The notes beneath the pieces were generated by a model. The model was not told where the DNA came from, did no database searches, and saw only the letters and a program-made list of their open reading frames with translations. A stretch of 40,959 nt of DNA from a virus: positions 1 through 40,959 of IMG/VR virus record IMGVR_UViG_3300027996_000071; one strand, 5' to 3'. The translations under genes were made by a program, and so were the position numbers. Every line of letters starts with the position of its first letter. Position 1 is the first letter of the stretch. This document shows, piece after piece, positions 16,537 to 29,000 of this stretch.

Positions 16537-19500
16537 ATGGCAACATACGTTAAAGGAGCAGATACTTACTTACCAGACATTAAACCGTTTACACCGGATT
16601 ATAAATTTCTGTCTGCCGTTCTACAAACTAGAACGGATAAGTATGATGCCAATTATAAAGCTACAAATGACTTATACAATAAAGTTGTTTATGCTGACTT
16701 ATCAAGAGAGGATACTAAAGGGAGAAGAGATCAGTACGCTGAACAAATAGCTCCACAAATAGAACAAATATCAGGATTAGATTTATCACTAGCTTCTAAT
16801 GTAGATGCAGCTAAAGGTGTGTTTGCACCATTCTATGATGATGATATTACTGTCAAAGATATGGTCTTTACTTCAAGGTTTAGAGACCAATCTCAAAGAG
16901 CACAGAACTTATTAAACTCTCCTGACCAAACAGTACAAGAAAAATATTGGGATGTTGGTGTAAGAGGTATGCAATACAAAATGGATGAATTTATTAATGC
17001 TGATCCAGATCAAGCATTAGGTATGGCTCTTCCTGATTATGTACCAAAAGCTAACTTATTTAAAATGAGTCAGCAAATGTTGGCTAACATGGATCCCCCA
17101 TTAAAAATGAAGATGGATAGATTTGCTAAGCAACCAAATCCAAACTTTAATAAGAATTTACCAGAGTCACGTGAGAACAGAAAAGAAATAACTAATACTG
17201 ATTGGATTATTACTGAACAAAATGGTTCTTTAGTTACTGGTGCAGCGTTACAACAAATAAGAAACACACTATTAGATAATCCATCTGTACAGAAGTCTTA
17301 TCAAATGGAGGCTTATGTTTCAGGAATGGACTGGGCTACTCAAGCTGTTGAAAGTGGAGCTGCTGCATCTCTTAGTAATGGTCAAGAACTATGGGCTACA
17401 GAAACTATCAAAAGAATTGAAGAAAGAAATATAGCAGAATTAAATAATGATGTTGAAACTTTACGTAAGTTAGAAACTTCTGCAGTAACATGGTCTAATT
17501 ATAAAGGTCAAAATGGTCTTGTTCCTGGTAGTGAATTAGATAAATTAAATCAAGAACAACTATCTGATATTGAAAAATATAAATTAGACATAGAAGCAAA
17601 AAAACAAATTGCTCAAGAAGTAAGTAGACCAACTCCAACAAATAAAAATCTGATTAATAAAGCATATAATTTATATATGCAAAGTAATATTATGTCAGAT
17701 ATGAAAGAATCTGCTCAGGCTTGGAGTGCAAGAGATTACATTTATGAAATGAAGCCAAATCAGTTTGCTGTTGATGAAAAGAAGTCTATGTGGAATATGG
17801 CTGAAATCAGAGCACGTGCAGCTAATCAACTTAATCTTGCAGCATATAATGCAAATAGAAGAGATGCTAATACAATGTTGGAGAAAGGTTATCAATATGA
17901 TGACAATGGAAACCTTGTTCCATTACCTTGGGCTGAGGGTATGGGTGTCAATGGTGGTGGTGCCGCAAATGATTTATTTAGTGTATTGAGTAGTCCTGAA
18001 TTTAGTATAAGTGATGATAATACAACAACATTTGCAGTGGATGAAGATGGAGATCCAACAGCAAATTCAGATATTATTGGTAATACACAAAAAGCTTATG
18101 CTGAACATGTACAAAGTGTTGGTAAAGATGAGATAAATGCATTGTTAGGAACTGCTACACAACCTGGTATGCTACAAATAATGAATCCAAAGGGGAACAC
18201 TGCAGATGAAAATCAAACATATACTATAAATATTCCTGGTAGAGGAGAAGTAAATGGATCTATTGAGGAACTAAGACGTATGTTATCTGCCACTGCAAAT
18301 GCTGATGGTACAGGAGGATTAAAGTATTTAGATGGTATAACAGAACTTTATAATACTAATAAAACTAATTTTGTTAATACTAGACAACAAACAAAAGATG
18401 ATATAAGAGTAACTCAGGGTGAGGATGCAGACATGTCTACTAGGTATGATGCATTATATACTAAAATGGTTGGGCCAAATGGAATTGAAACAAAGAGAAA
18501 GGCGGGTGATGTTTTTATAAGTAAGGCATATGAAGTTTATAATGAAGCCTTTGAAAATAATGATATTCTAAAAGCAACTACAACAGGATCAACTTCTAAT
18601 AAAAACATAGGGGGCATGATGGAAGCAGGTATGCCAGGCAAGTTTGATGAGAACGGTATACCATATACAAAAGAAGAACATTATCAAGAAGCTTTAAAAA
18701 GACTTAAAGCTGGTCAATTAACTAATACTGATCAAGATTGGACAGTAGATGGTAGAGGTGATAAAGATTACAGGGTGACAGAAGGGTTGAATAGATTTGA
18801 AATGAATAAGGTTAGAGAAGCCTTTTGGTCCAACGAACCTTTATTTTATGTAGATAGTCAAGACCAAGATGGAACAATGTTCACAACTGAAAATACTGGT
18901 AAACCTGCAGTACAAAATGTAAGAGGTGATAGACCTATAGATATGCCTCATGTAGCAACTCGCATTTTAAAGAGTGAACTTAGAGAAGAAGCAGGTAAAG
19001 TTTATGATGCTTTAACTACAAATTTAAATGCAGCTCTAACAGATAGAATGGATGCAGGAACTAAATCAGCATCATTTGAATCAATTAAATTTGGTATTGA
19101 TGGTGGCTATGCTGATGTAACAAATAATCTTACTTTTGAATATGGATTTAATCCATTAGCTCCTGATTCAGATGCTTTTAATGAAGTAAAAAATATGGCG
19201 CTTCAGATAGGTTCATTAAAGAAATCAGGTACACCTTATGGTATTGGTATAGGTAACTTAACTAATGAAGACCAGTTAGTGCAGAAAGATCCATTAGCAA
19301 TGAAGGTATTTAATCTTTTAATGAAAGATGCACAAACCTGGGTTGGTAATCCTAAGAGGTCTAACTCAGCTGCAATAGCACCTATATTTGATCTTTCATA
19401 TAAATCAGTCTATGATATTGCTTCTAAAGGAGATAAAACTCATGCTGGTTTTGAAATAAGTAATATGTCAGAGTGGTTAGCATCAAAAGTAAAAGGATCT

Positions 19501-20004
19501 GCAGCAGATGTTAAAAAACAGTTTGGTGCATTAACTACAGATGATATTGCTAGATTAAAAGGAATAGGAGAAGACAATGATGGTACGGGTATATTTATAG
19601 TATTTCCACAGGCAGATGATATAAATATTAAAGCAAGAAAGAATGATTATTTTTCTTCAACAGAAATAGATATTCTTGGTGGTGAAAATAGTAGTTATGC
19701 TGAATATCAAGTTCCTAATGATAATGGTATAACACCTACAGCTACATATAGAGTTTCAAAAAATGGTACGGGTGATTATGATTTAATAACAGAAATCAAT
19801 AGATATAATCCTTATCCAACAGACAAAGATCTACAAGCTAATTGGAAAGAGTATACAACAACAACAAATACTCATAAAATGGATTTTTCACAAGGCTTGC
19901 CAGGAATTGATTTACAAGTAAATCAAGTACAACAAACACTAGAGGAAATCAGAAGAAACAATCAAGCTCTTAGAAAAAAGGATCAGGCAATACAAGGTAA
20001 ATAA
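16537..20004 (+). CDS. Virion (cargo) protein, crAss-like type
   Basis: 1155 residues. The N-terminus follows a pattern I associate with a conserved virion protein next to the RNA polymerase gene in Bacteroidota phages: YLPDIKPFTPDYKFL, then LQTRTDKYDANY, SREDTKGRRDQY, GLDLSLASNVDAAKGVF and a DM-TSRFRDQ segment, all within the first 130 residues. The rest is largely helical and charged, with an acidic DEDGD loop near 502. The C-terminus (LEEIRRNNQALRKKDQ) could form a coiled coil. No signal peptide, membrane segment or catalytic motif is evident. It lies 14 bases upstream of the giant polymerase gene with no obvious terminator, so the two are likely co-transcribed. Function unknown; a packaged partner of the polymerase is a reasonable inference. 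Confidence 0.65.
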   Translation: MATYVKGADTYLPDIKPFTPDYKFLSAVLQTRTDKYDANYKATNDLYNKVVYADLSREDTKGRRDQYAEQIAPQIEQISGLDLSLASNVDAAKGVFAPFYDDDITVKDMVFTSRFRDQSQRAQNLLNSPDQTVQEKYWDVGVRGMQYKMDEFINADPDQALGMALPDYVPKANLFKMSQQMLANMDPPLKMKMDRFAKQPNPNFNKNLPESRENRKEITNTDWIITEQNGSLVTGAALQQIRNTLLDNPSVQKSYQMEAYVSGMDWATQAVESGAAASLSNGQELWATETIKRIEERNIAELNNDVETLRKLETSAVTWSNYKGQNGLVPGSELDKLNQEQLSDIEKYKLDIEAKKQIAQEVSRPTPTNKNLINKAYNLYMQSNIMSDMKESAQAWSARDYIYEMKPNQFAVDEKKSMWNMAEIRARAANQLNLAAYNANRRDANTMLEKGYQYDDNGNLVPLPWAEGMGVNGGGAANDLFSVLSSPEFSISDDNTTTFAVDEDGDPTANSDIIGNTQKAYAEHVQSVGKDEINALLGTATQPGMLQIMNPKGNTADENQTYTINIPGRGEVNGSIEELRRMLSATANADGTGGLKYLDGITELYNTNKTNFVNTRQQTKDDIRVTQGEDADMSTRYDALYTKMVGPNGIETKRKAGDVFISKAYEVYNEAFENNDILKATTTGSTSNKNIGGMMEAGMPGKFDENGIPYTKEEHYQEALKRLKAGQLTNTDQDWTVDGRGDKDYRVTEGLNRFEMNKVREAFWSNEPLFYVDSQDQDGTMFTTENTGKPAVQNVRGDRPIDMPHVATRILKSELREEAGKVYDALTTNLNAALTDRMDAGTKSASFESIKFGIDGGYADVTNNLTFEYGFNPLAPDSDAFNEVKNMALQIGSLKKSGTPYGIGIGNLTNEDQLVQKDPLAMKVFNLLMKDAQTWVGNPKRSNSAAIAPIFDLSYKSVYDIASKGDKTHAGFEISNMSEWLASKVKGSAADVKKQFGALTTDDIARLKGIGEDNDGTGIFIVFPQADDINIKARKNDYFSSTEIDILGGENSSYAEYQVPNDNGITPTATYRVSKNGTGDYDLITEINRYNPYPTDKDLQANWKEYTTTTNTHKMDFSQGLPGIDLQVNQVQQTLEEIRRNNQALRKKDQAIQGK

Positions 20005-20018
20005 TAAATCAAAAGTAG

Positions 20019-23000
20019 ATGGAAAACGAATCTAATAAGCCATTAGCGCAAGAGATTAAGAATCAAGAAAGACCTGCCCCAAGTATAATACCTGAAGGGC
20101 AGTTCCGCTTTGAGCCAATTGCAGAAATGTTTGACTCTCCAGAGGAAAACTTTAATGACTATCTATTAAGCAGTGATTTAGCAGCTGATGATGTTTCAGG
20201 TGTAAATGAATACAAAGCTGAAATAGATAAGTATGGCATAGGAGCTATGGCCTCATTAGGAGTAGCTGTACCTAGTTTTGCATCTGATACATATAACCCA
20301 AGATCTCAAGATCAACCTGCAGATAATGATTTTTCTCTGATTCAAAAAGCATTAACTTTAGAGAAAAAACCAATTTCAGAAACTAGAATGGCTCCTATAT
20401 TTTCAGGAATGAGACAGGGTCAATTTGAGAGATATTATAATCATCCTGAGTTTGATAAGTTAGGATTTTCTCCATACTCTAATATGGAGAATTACTATAA
20501 TGCAAATTCTACTATCTGGGATGACATGACTAGAATGAGAGGTCAATGGATGTCTCTTGCTGGTACAGGATTAAATTCTGTATATGGATCTTTGTTTAGT
20601 GGTGGAGATTATCTTGCTCCTGATTTTGAAGCTGCAACTGAGTTTGAAGACACTATGGGTATTTCATCATCTACAAGAGGTGGTGGCCTTGCTTTCTTTA
20701 ATAATTTAGCAGCTAACTCTGCATATACATTTGGTATACTAAGTTCTATTGCTATTGAAGAGATTATACTTGCTGGTGCATCAGGATTATCAGGAGGAGC
20801 TTTAGCTGCACCTGCAGCTGTAAAGACTGCTTCAAATGTTGGTAAAGCTGGGAAAGCTCTTTATAGTTTTACTAAGCTATTTGATAGAACAAGAAAGATA
20901 CTACAAAAAGCAAAAGAACTTGAGACAGCAAGAGATTTTTATAATGCTGCCACTACAGGTGGAAAAATGGCTCTTAATACATTAGGTAAAGGCTTTACAC
21001 CAAATACTCTGAAGGCATTCCAAAATATGAAGACAGCACAAAATGCTGGACAAAACATGACCAACCTAGCTAAAATGGGTACTGGCTTTGGAGGTTTCTA
21101 TAGAGATCTTAGAGCAGTAAACTTAGCCATGGCTGAAAGTAAGTTGGAGTCAGGAATGGCTTACAATAAAGTAATGAGACAAGGTCTTACAGATGCCAAC
21201 AACTTTAGTGGTGGTCAAGGTATTACTGATGGAAGAGATGTATCTAATGCAGCTAATCAAGCAGCATTTAAAACTATGTTGGGTAATGCCCCTCTTATAT
21301 ATGCAAGTAACTGGTTTGTTATTGGTAATGCAATGGGAGGTTTTCAAAGAGGAATACAAAGAACTATTGGATCTACATTTCAGAAAGGTATAAGCAAAAA
21401 TATTGTTAATACTGCAGGTAAGAAAGTTATAAATGGTGCGGGTGAAGTAATTAAAAGTCCATTCAAATACATAGGTGGTGGATTTAAAAATACAATGGCA
21501 AAAGTTAAAGCAGGAGGTTTTAAAGGTATTGTTGGTTCTGGTGGTATAGCTATGCTTGATTATTTTGCAGCTAATGTTGCAGAAGGTATACAAGAGATTG
21601 GTCAAGAAGCTATCTCAGCTGCAACTGTAGGATACTATACAGAAATATTAAATAACCCTGCTCAAGGGGGAGAAGCTCTTAAGAATCAAATGATACTATC
21701 AGCAATGGGTGATCAGTTTTCTGCACAAGGAGCTGGTACATTCTTATCTGGTTTCTTAATGGGTGGTTTAGTAAGCGGTCCTCAAAAGTTATTCTTTCAA
21801 GGTGTTCCTTCTATATATAATTATGGTCTTCAAGAAGCTGGAATTGGTTTAGCAAGTAAGTCTCAGAAAGAAGCATATGCTGAGTATAAAACTAACAGAG
21901 AGAACATGATTAATAAGGTTGTTGAATCTTATAATAAATCTTGGGATTCTCAAGCAATAGATCCTTCAAGTCTATTTGATATAAATAGATTAAACTTTAT
22001 GGTGCAGAAAGAAGCTGCTGAGAACATGAAGAGCGCTCTTGATATATTTAATTTTGTTGACAATGCAGATAGATCTAAGTTCCAACAATATTATACCATG
22101 TTTGCTGGTAATGGTTCACAGTATTTTAAAGATCAACTTCAAGGATTTTTAGAACTAACAGATGAAGAACTATCTCAAGCATTTCCAGGTGTATCTAATA
22201 AAGATAAGAAGGATGGTAAGTTAAGAGGACGTATTAATGATATGCTTGTTGGTATTGATAAGATGGAACAATCTTATAATGAAAATAAAGATAAGTTTAA
22301 GAACCCATATAATAAAAACAAGTTTAATCCAAAAACACAACAAAGACAATATATAGCAGAGCTGCTTAATGAAGAAGCATATGAACATGTGCGTTATTTA
22401 TATATGTTTACTAATGATGGATTTAATAGAGCTTTAGAAAGAGCAGATAGTATTTATTCTAAGTTGCAGTCTGATCCATTATTTGATAAGATGTCTGCAA
22501 ATGATATTACAAACTTACTTGATGAAAAATCAATCCAGGTTGAGATAGATATGCTACAACTTGAGATCTTAGCCACAGGTGAAGATAAAACTCAGGGTAT
22601 TGGAGAAACAAATAAAACCAAAAAAGAAAAAATAAAGAGATTAAAAGCTATTCAAAAAATTATTAATGATCCACAGAATAGATTTAAAAATGGAACCTTT
22701 AAAAGAAACAAACTTTTAAAAGGTAAGCTCAGAACTGAGTTTAGAAATTATGTAAGATTTATGGCATCTGCTGCAGGGACATTTGCAGATGAATCTAAAA
22801 TTGATGCAGCTCTTGAACAAATTGTAGACTATGGTGCACTAAAAGGAAGAGCACGAGTTTATGACAAAGCTATTCAGTTTATGCAAAATCCTGAAAAGTT
22901 TGCTGAGATTCAAGAAAGAGCTTATGAAGTAAATAAAGAAATCTACGGTCAGCGTGCTAAGATTACTGAAGCAATGGTAAAACAATATGTAGATATTGTT

Positions 23001-26000
23001 GAGGCAAATGAATTAGTAAATCAACTTGGTAAGATGGGTGTTTATGCAGCTACATCAGAAACACAAATGTTTTTACAAACTGGTAATGCCGCATTCTTAC
23101 AAACATTTTATGATGATAATGGTAGAGTACAACCAGAAATGCATACAGTATTGTATGAACAAATTCAACAACGTTTATCTATTTACAATCAAACAAGAGC
23201 AGAACAACTTAAAGAAGAGAATCCACAAACTCAAGAAGAAATAGACGTTGAACAAAGTGAAGAAGCAAGATCTGCAATAGATATTCTTTTAGAAAAAGCA
23301 GGTATAGATGTAAAGATTGATGTAAGTATTAATAGTCCTTTGTTGGTTAAGGTATTAAAAAGAAGTTATAATAAGTATAGAGCTCAACAAGCTAGATTAG
23401 GCTTACCTGTCTTAGATAGTACTGAATGGATAAGTACTGCAGAAGCTATAAATATTAGAAACGTTGTTAATGCAGTCAAAAAAGTATGGGCATCAGGTGA
23501 ACCTCAAGTTGGTGTAGAAGGAGTTTTAGAATACGTTAAACCATTAGAAACAGATGTAATAAAAAATGATACGGGATTTGAAGAGTTTCTACAAGACCCT
23601 GAAGTTTTAATTAACAACCCTGTTATAACATCAATACTAAATCAATCAGGTGTTGAAATGTCTGATATTGTTGAAAGTAAAGATGTTACTTTAGAAGAAG
23701 GGCAAGCGCTAGAAGATACACCTCAAAGAGTTTTCTATAAAGAAGGTGTTACTGCAGACATATATAAGATATCAGTAGTAGATAATCAAACAGGGGAGAT
23801 TGTTGAAATGTATAAGCTGTTAGATAAAAAAGGCAATGAGTTACCTTCTGATGTTCTTGAATTTGTAGATAAGAATTTTAAGTCAGTTCAAGGTGTATTC
23901 TTGGCAGGGCAAGGTAAGACAGCTAAACAAGCATTAGATGCTTTGAATACAAACCTTGTTGATTCTAATACTCCATTTAGTTTTGATGGTGTAGACAATT
24001 TAACATATGGTCAAGTTGTGTATAAAGACGGTGTAAAATACATTGTTGTTCAGGATCCACGTTTTTCTAAGAAATTTGGTGCAAACCAAAAACTTAAAAT
24101 AATTAAAGAGTCTGATAATGTAGGTCCATTTTCAGACAGAAAGTTTTTATTTGTACCGCAAGGAGAGTTTAAAGGCAGGTTTACTTTAGAGGAAACTACA
24201 TTTGAATTAATACCAGATTCTGTTACTAAAATTCAAATACAAGATCTTACTACTTTATATCCACATGTAAATTATACTGAGGGAAGTACGGAGTCTGATA
24301 ACGTTAATGCAAAAGAAAGATATAATGCTATTCTTAGCATGTTAACAGCAGAAGAAATAGAAGGCTTACAATTAGTTGTTACTCTTGATTCACAAGGTGG
24401 GACTAATACTGGATCATATGCAGTTAAAAATAGAGCTGGAAAAGTATATAAAGAAGGCAACCCATTAATAGATAGATTACGTAGTAAATACATAGTTGGT
24501 ATAAAGATAGCTTCTCCAGAATTAGCTGCATCAATTAATGAAAAACTAAAAGAGATGGGCATTGAACCATCTAATAGTCCAGAAGGTGTCTTTGCATATT
24601 TGAATAATGAATCTTTTTTAATTAGAGATCAACGTACAGGTAGCCCTATAGATCCTAGATCTATGACTAAAGAACAAGCAAGTAATGTTATTCTTGCTCA
24701 GAAAAACTTAAATGCAGAACAAAAACAACAGGCACTTGAGCGTGTACATAATGCGTTTGCATTAAACGCACTTGTAGTTCAAACGTTTGACAATTTAAAT
24801 ATAGATGAAGAGGTAACTTATATTATGGCAAATTCAAAAGATCTACCTTTTGGATTAAACTTAACTCCAGGAGGAGGGAGAGTTGCGTATGCCAAATCTA
24901 GAGAAAGAGTTTATCCTTTACCTATGGATGCACTGCAATATAATACTGCAGATCAGGAGGGTAATTTATTTGTATTTGATTTAAAATATGATAAAGAAAC
25001 AGGTAAAAGAAGTTATGACTTTACTACAAATTTAAAAGGTAAAGAAAGAGATGCTTTAGAAGATGCAATTGAAAAGCAATTAAAAAAACAAAAGCAATGG
25101 GATAATCTATTAGATGCCGGTATGGGAACAGATAGATATCTAGCTATGGTTAGATTGCCTAATGGAACTTTTGCTAAAGTAAACTTAAAACCAGTAGAGT
25201 ATAAACAAGAAGAATTAGAAGAATTATATGTAGATGTAGTTGAGGCAGCTAAAAGAATAGGTGCAATGACTAATGGTGAAAAGAGTATTGAAGAAGCTGT
25301 TAAATATAACAATGAACTATTAAGTAGATTATTTCTAAGTAGTTATTCAGGTAACTTAATAGAGCTAAATGTAGGGCCTGACGGGTCTATCTTTATTTCT
25401 TTAGACAATAAAAATTCTAAGACAAGTTTAAATGTAGGTTTTGATTTAGCTAAAATAAATTCTAAAGATAACGCCAAACAAGTAATTGAAGATTTAGTTG
25501 ATGAATACAATAGCAATCAAGAAGTAGACGGATTAAATGCAAAACTTAAACCTAAAAATTTTAGAAAGTCTTTTGCTACAGGTGTATCACCTCAAGAAAT
25601 ATATGATAATAGTACAACAGAAGTATTACCAGAAGTAGTAGAAGGACAAACTGTTGAAGTTTCTGCCGATTCTGATGCTATACAAATGTCACGTGATATA
25701 GCTTTTATTCCTAATACAGATAAAAGCAATGAGCTAGAAAGAGAATCTGCACTAGGTAGAGACAAACCTACAGCAGCAGAAGCAGAAGATTCTGTATCAG
25801 ATATGGAAGAATCTGAGTTTGAAGAAATGATTGATGAGAATAATTTTGGAGATTATCAAAAAAATATTGATCATGTTGTAAATGCAATACTCAGAGGTAT
25901 AGAGTTAAGCTCACGTGAAAAACAATTAATGAAGAATGATGTCTTCCGTCAGTCTGTTACTTTCCAGGTTACAGTACAAGGAGGTCCGGGTTCATTGGCT

Positions 26001-29000
26001 GTTGAGAAAAATGATAAAACAACAAAGCTTGATGCTATTAAAGCTGAGCTAGAGTCTCTTAGAGAAAAGTTGGAAGAAGGTTTGACAACTAAGAAGGCTA
26101 AAATAAAGGCTATTAAAAGTAGTAAGGAGTATCAAGATCTATTAGCTAAAAGAAAAAAGATGGAAAGAGGTGCTAATAAATTAGTACAGGCATCTTCTGA
26201 AACAGAACGTATTGATGACTATAATGAATTTATAGATTGGGCAAATGATAATTTACCAGACACAATAACTATAGAAGATTTAGTAACTCTTGCAGATAAT
26301 GGTATTTCAAAAGGATATGAAAGAGTTGGTTCTTTTGTTTTAAACTTAGATAGAATAGCAAATGGTGTTGATGTAAACGGTATTATATATACAAGCCCTT
26401 TAAGTCCTTATAAATACCATGAAGCTTTTCATAGTATCTTTAGAACTGTTCTTACTCAAGAGCAAATTAATAGATATAGAAGTATTGCTAAATCAGAAGT
26501 CAAAGCTAAGTATGGATCTAAATACAAAATAGAATTAGAAAGGTTTAGAAATTCTGCTCAGCAATATAAAGACATGTCTGAGATTGAATTAGAAAATGAA
26601 TTTGCTGAAGAATATATGGCTGATGAGTTTGAAGCTTTTAAAAAGAATCCAAGAAGCACTAAAACAAATACAGAAATAAAATCATTCTTTACTAAACTAA
26701 TAGAATGGATCAAAGGAGTATTTTCTAAGTATTCATCTACAGAGTTGCTTACATTATATGAAAACATAGATGCTGGTAAATTTAAAAATGCATCCACACA
26801 GTCTAATGAATTTACAACTTTAGAAGACTCTTTGGGTGGATCAGTTACTGTTGCTAATGCATTAGTTAGATATAGCACTGCATCTAAAGTTGTAGCGGAA
26901 GGAGAGCCTGCTGGTCAATTATATGTTGACTCAGATGTAATAGATCCATTGATTAGATCTATGGCTGGTATGTTTATAAATAGAGTAAATGATCTTTCAT
27001 TAACTAAAAAGTCATATAACCCTACTGAGGTTTATAATGATCTTGAAGTTGACTTTATGATAATGCTTGATCCAAATAGTGAAGCCAACAAAGGTTTTAC
27101 AGGAGCTAAGAAAGGATATCTTGAACAACTGGATGATGCATTTACAAACTACCCAGAAGATATCAAAAAAGAAGTTTTTAATTTGATTAATGTTATTTCT
27201 GATATGGATCAGGCTGATCAATTAAAAATAGAAAATGTTGAAGAAACATCAGGTATAAGAAGTACTAGTGATTTTAATAAAGATGCTGCTGAGATAGGTG
27301 GCTTTAATTCTTTATCATACAAAGTAAGATCATATATAGCAACCACAACTATGGTTGGTGTTGACTTCTTTGGTAAGGAAGAGTTAACAGAAGGAGAGCC
27401 TTTGATTGTACCTGTTAAGTTTTTAGAGGCTTATACAGCATTACTCAAATCAGTTTCAAATGAAAGTAATCCTGCTGTAATGCTTAAGAGAATGTATTCA
27501 TACTCTAGATTAAATCCACAAGGTAAAGCAGTAGTAGATAAACTATTTAATGACACAGGTATTACAATAGAAGGTCTAACATCTTCTGAACCATTCAAAG
27601 ATGTTACTGATGGTTCTCTTTTAATTTCAATCCTAAAAGGATTTGAAAACTATAAGGTTGATTACTTATTTAATGAAAGAGATTCTAACGGTAACCTTTT
27701 AGTTTATACTGCATCAGAACGTGATGATATAAATGCTCAATTAGACGAATGGTCTCAAGCATATATAACAAAAAGAAAACTTGCTTTAGCAGATCCTAAT
27801 AGAGTTAAATCTTTATTAAGACTGACAAAGGATATGAAGGAAGTTATGCAGTCATATCCAGAAGAAACAAGCTTGGTATATCAAATGTCCAGAGGGTTTT
27901 CTGAACGTATGTTTGATTTGATAGGTATTAGGTTAAGCCCTAACTATATTGCGTATAGTATTGCTTCAGCTAAAACAAATAAAGACTTAGAAAACAGTCC
28001 TGAGCTATTAGCATTAAAGGATGCATATAGTCAAGAGCCTATTACAAATGAATTACTGGATCAATTATATGAAGGTCTAAGTAGAAATGGAGATATATTT
28101 TCTACTAAGGAAGGTGGTATGGCATCAAGGCTTACTAAATTAAGTCTTGCAAATGCTGTAATGGATGAAACAATTGGTTCATCTACATTTATAAACCCTA
28201 ATGGTGATATAGTATATGCACATCAGCTACCAACGTTTCATTTAAAAACAATGGCGGCTCTTAACAATCAAGCAAAGATTGATGAGTTACTTAACAACCC
28301 GTTCTTGTCAAATAACTATTTGCTCAATAGTGAAGCATTTTTAAATCTATCTAGAGAAAATAGATTAAAAGTAATTAGAGTTGCGGGTAGTAAACTTAAA
28401 GAACAAATAACAAATGCTGATAATGATCAAGTAAGTGAAGCTTTATTAAATGAATCTATATCACAAAATAAAGCTACTCAAAGTTTTGGAGAGTTTACCC
28501 CACAGGAGTTTGCTATATCTCTTATAAACAACTACATGTCAAACTTTAACAGAAGAACTGGTAAAGTTGAAACAGTAGTTGGTAAAGACGGTCAAGAAAT
28601 TGCAACGTCTCCAGTATTTTTAAGAGTAATGGAAGCTGCTAATACAGGAGACTTAGCATCTTTACCTATAATAAAAGCAGTTACTGATAAAAACGGTAAC
28701 ATTGTTCTTACAGAAGAAGCAATAGGTACATTTATAAATAGTATAGAAGCAGAGTTCAATAGAATTAGTGCAGAGCTATTAGCATTTGAAACTGAACCAG
28801 GCAACATTGAAGGTTTTAATAATGAGAAAAGTGATAGAGCAGATAATGGTAGAGCATTTAAATTTACTAATAATGGTCTCTTACTTACTGAAGAAACTAA
28901 AAAAGAATTAATAAGAGTTGCTACAGAAAATGCTAAGCTGGGTAAAACTATTTCTTTCAAAGAAGCTTTATCATCAGCAGTTGGAGTAACAAGTTCATCT

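Noticed and set aside
21150-21605. Minus-strand open frame of 151 codons
   Set aside because: Shadow of the polymerase gene, rich in Cys, Thr, Ser and Asn as expected from the reverse of AT-rich coding sequence.
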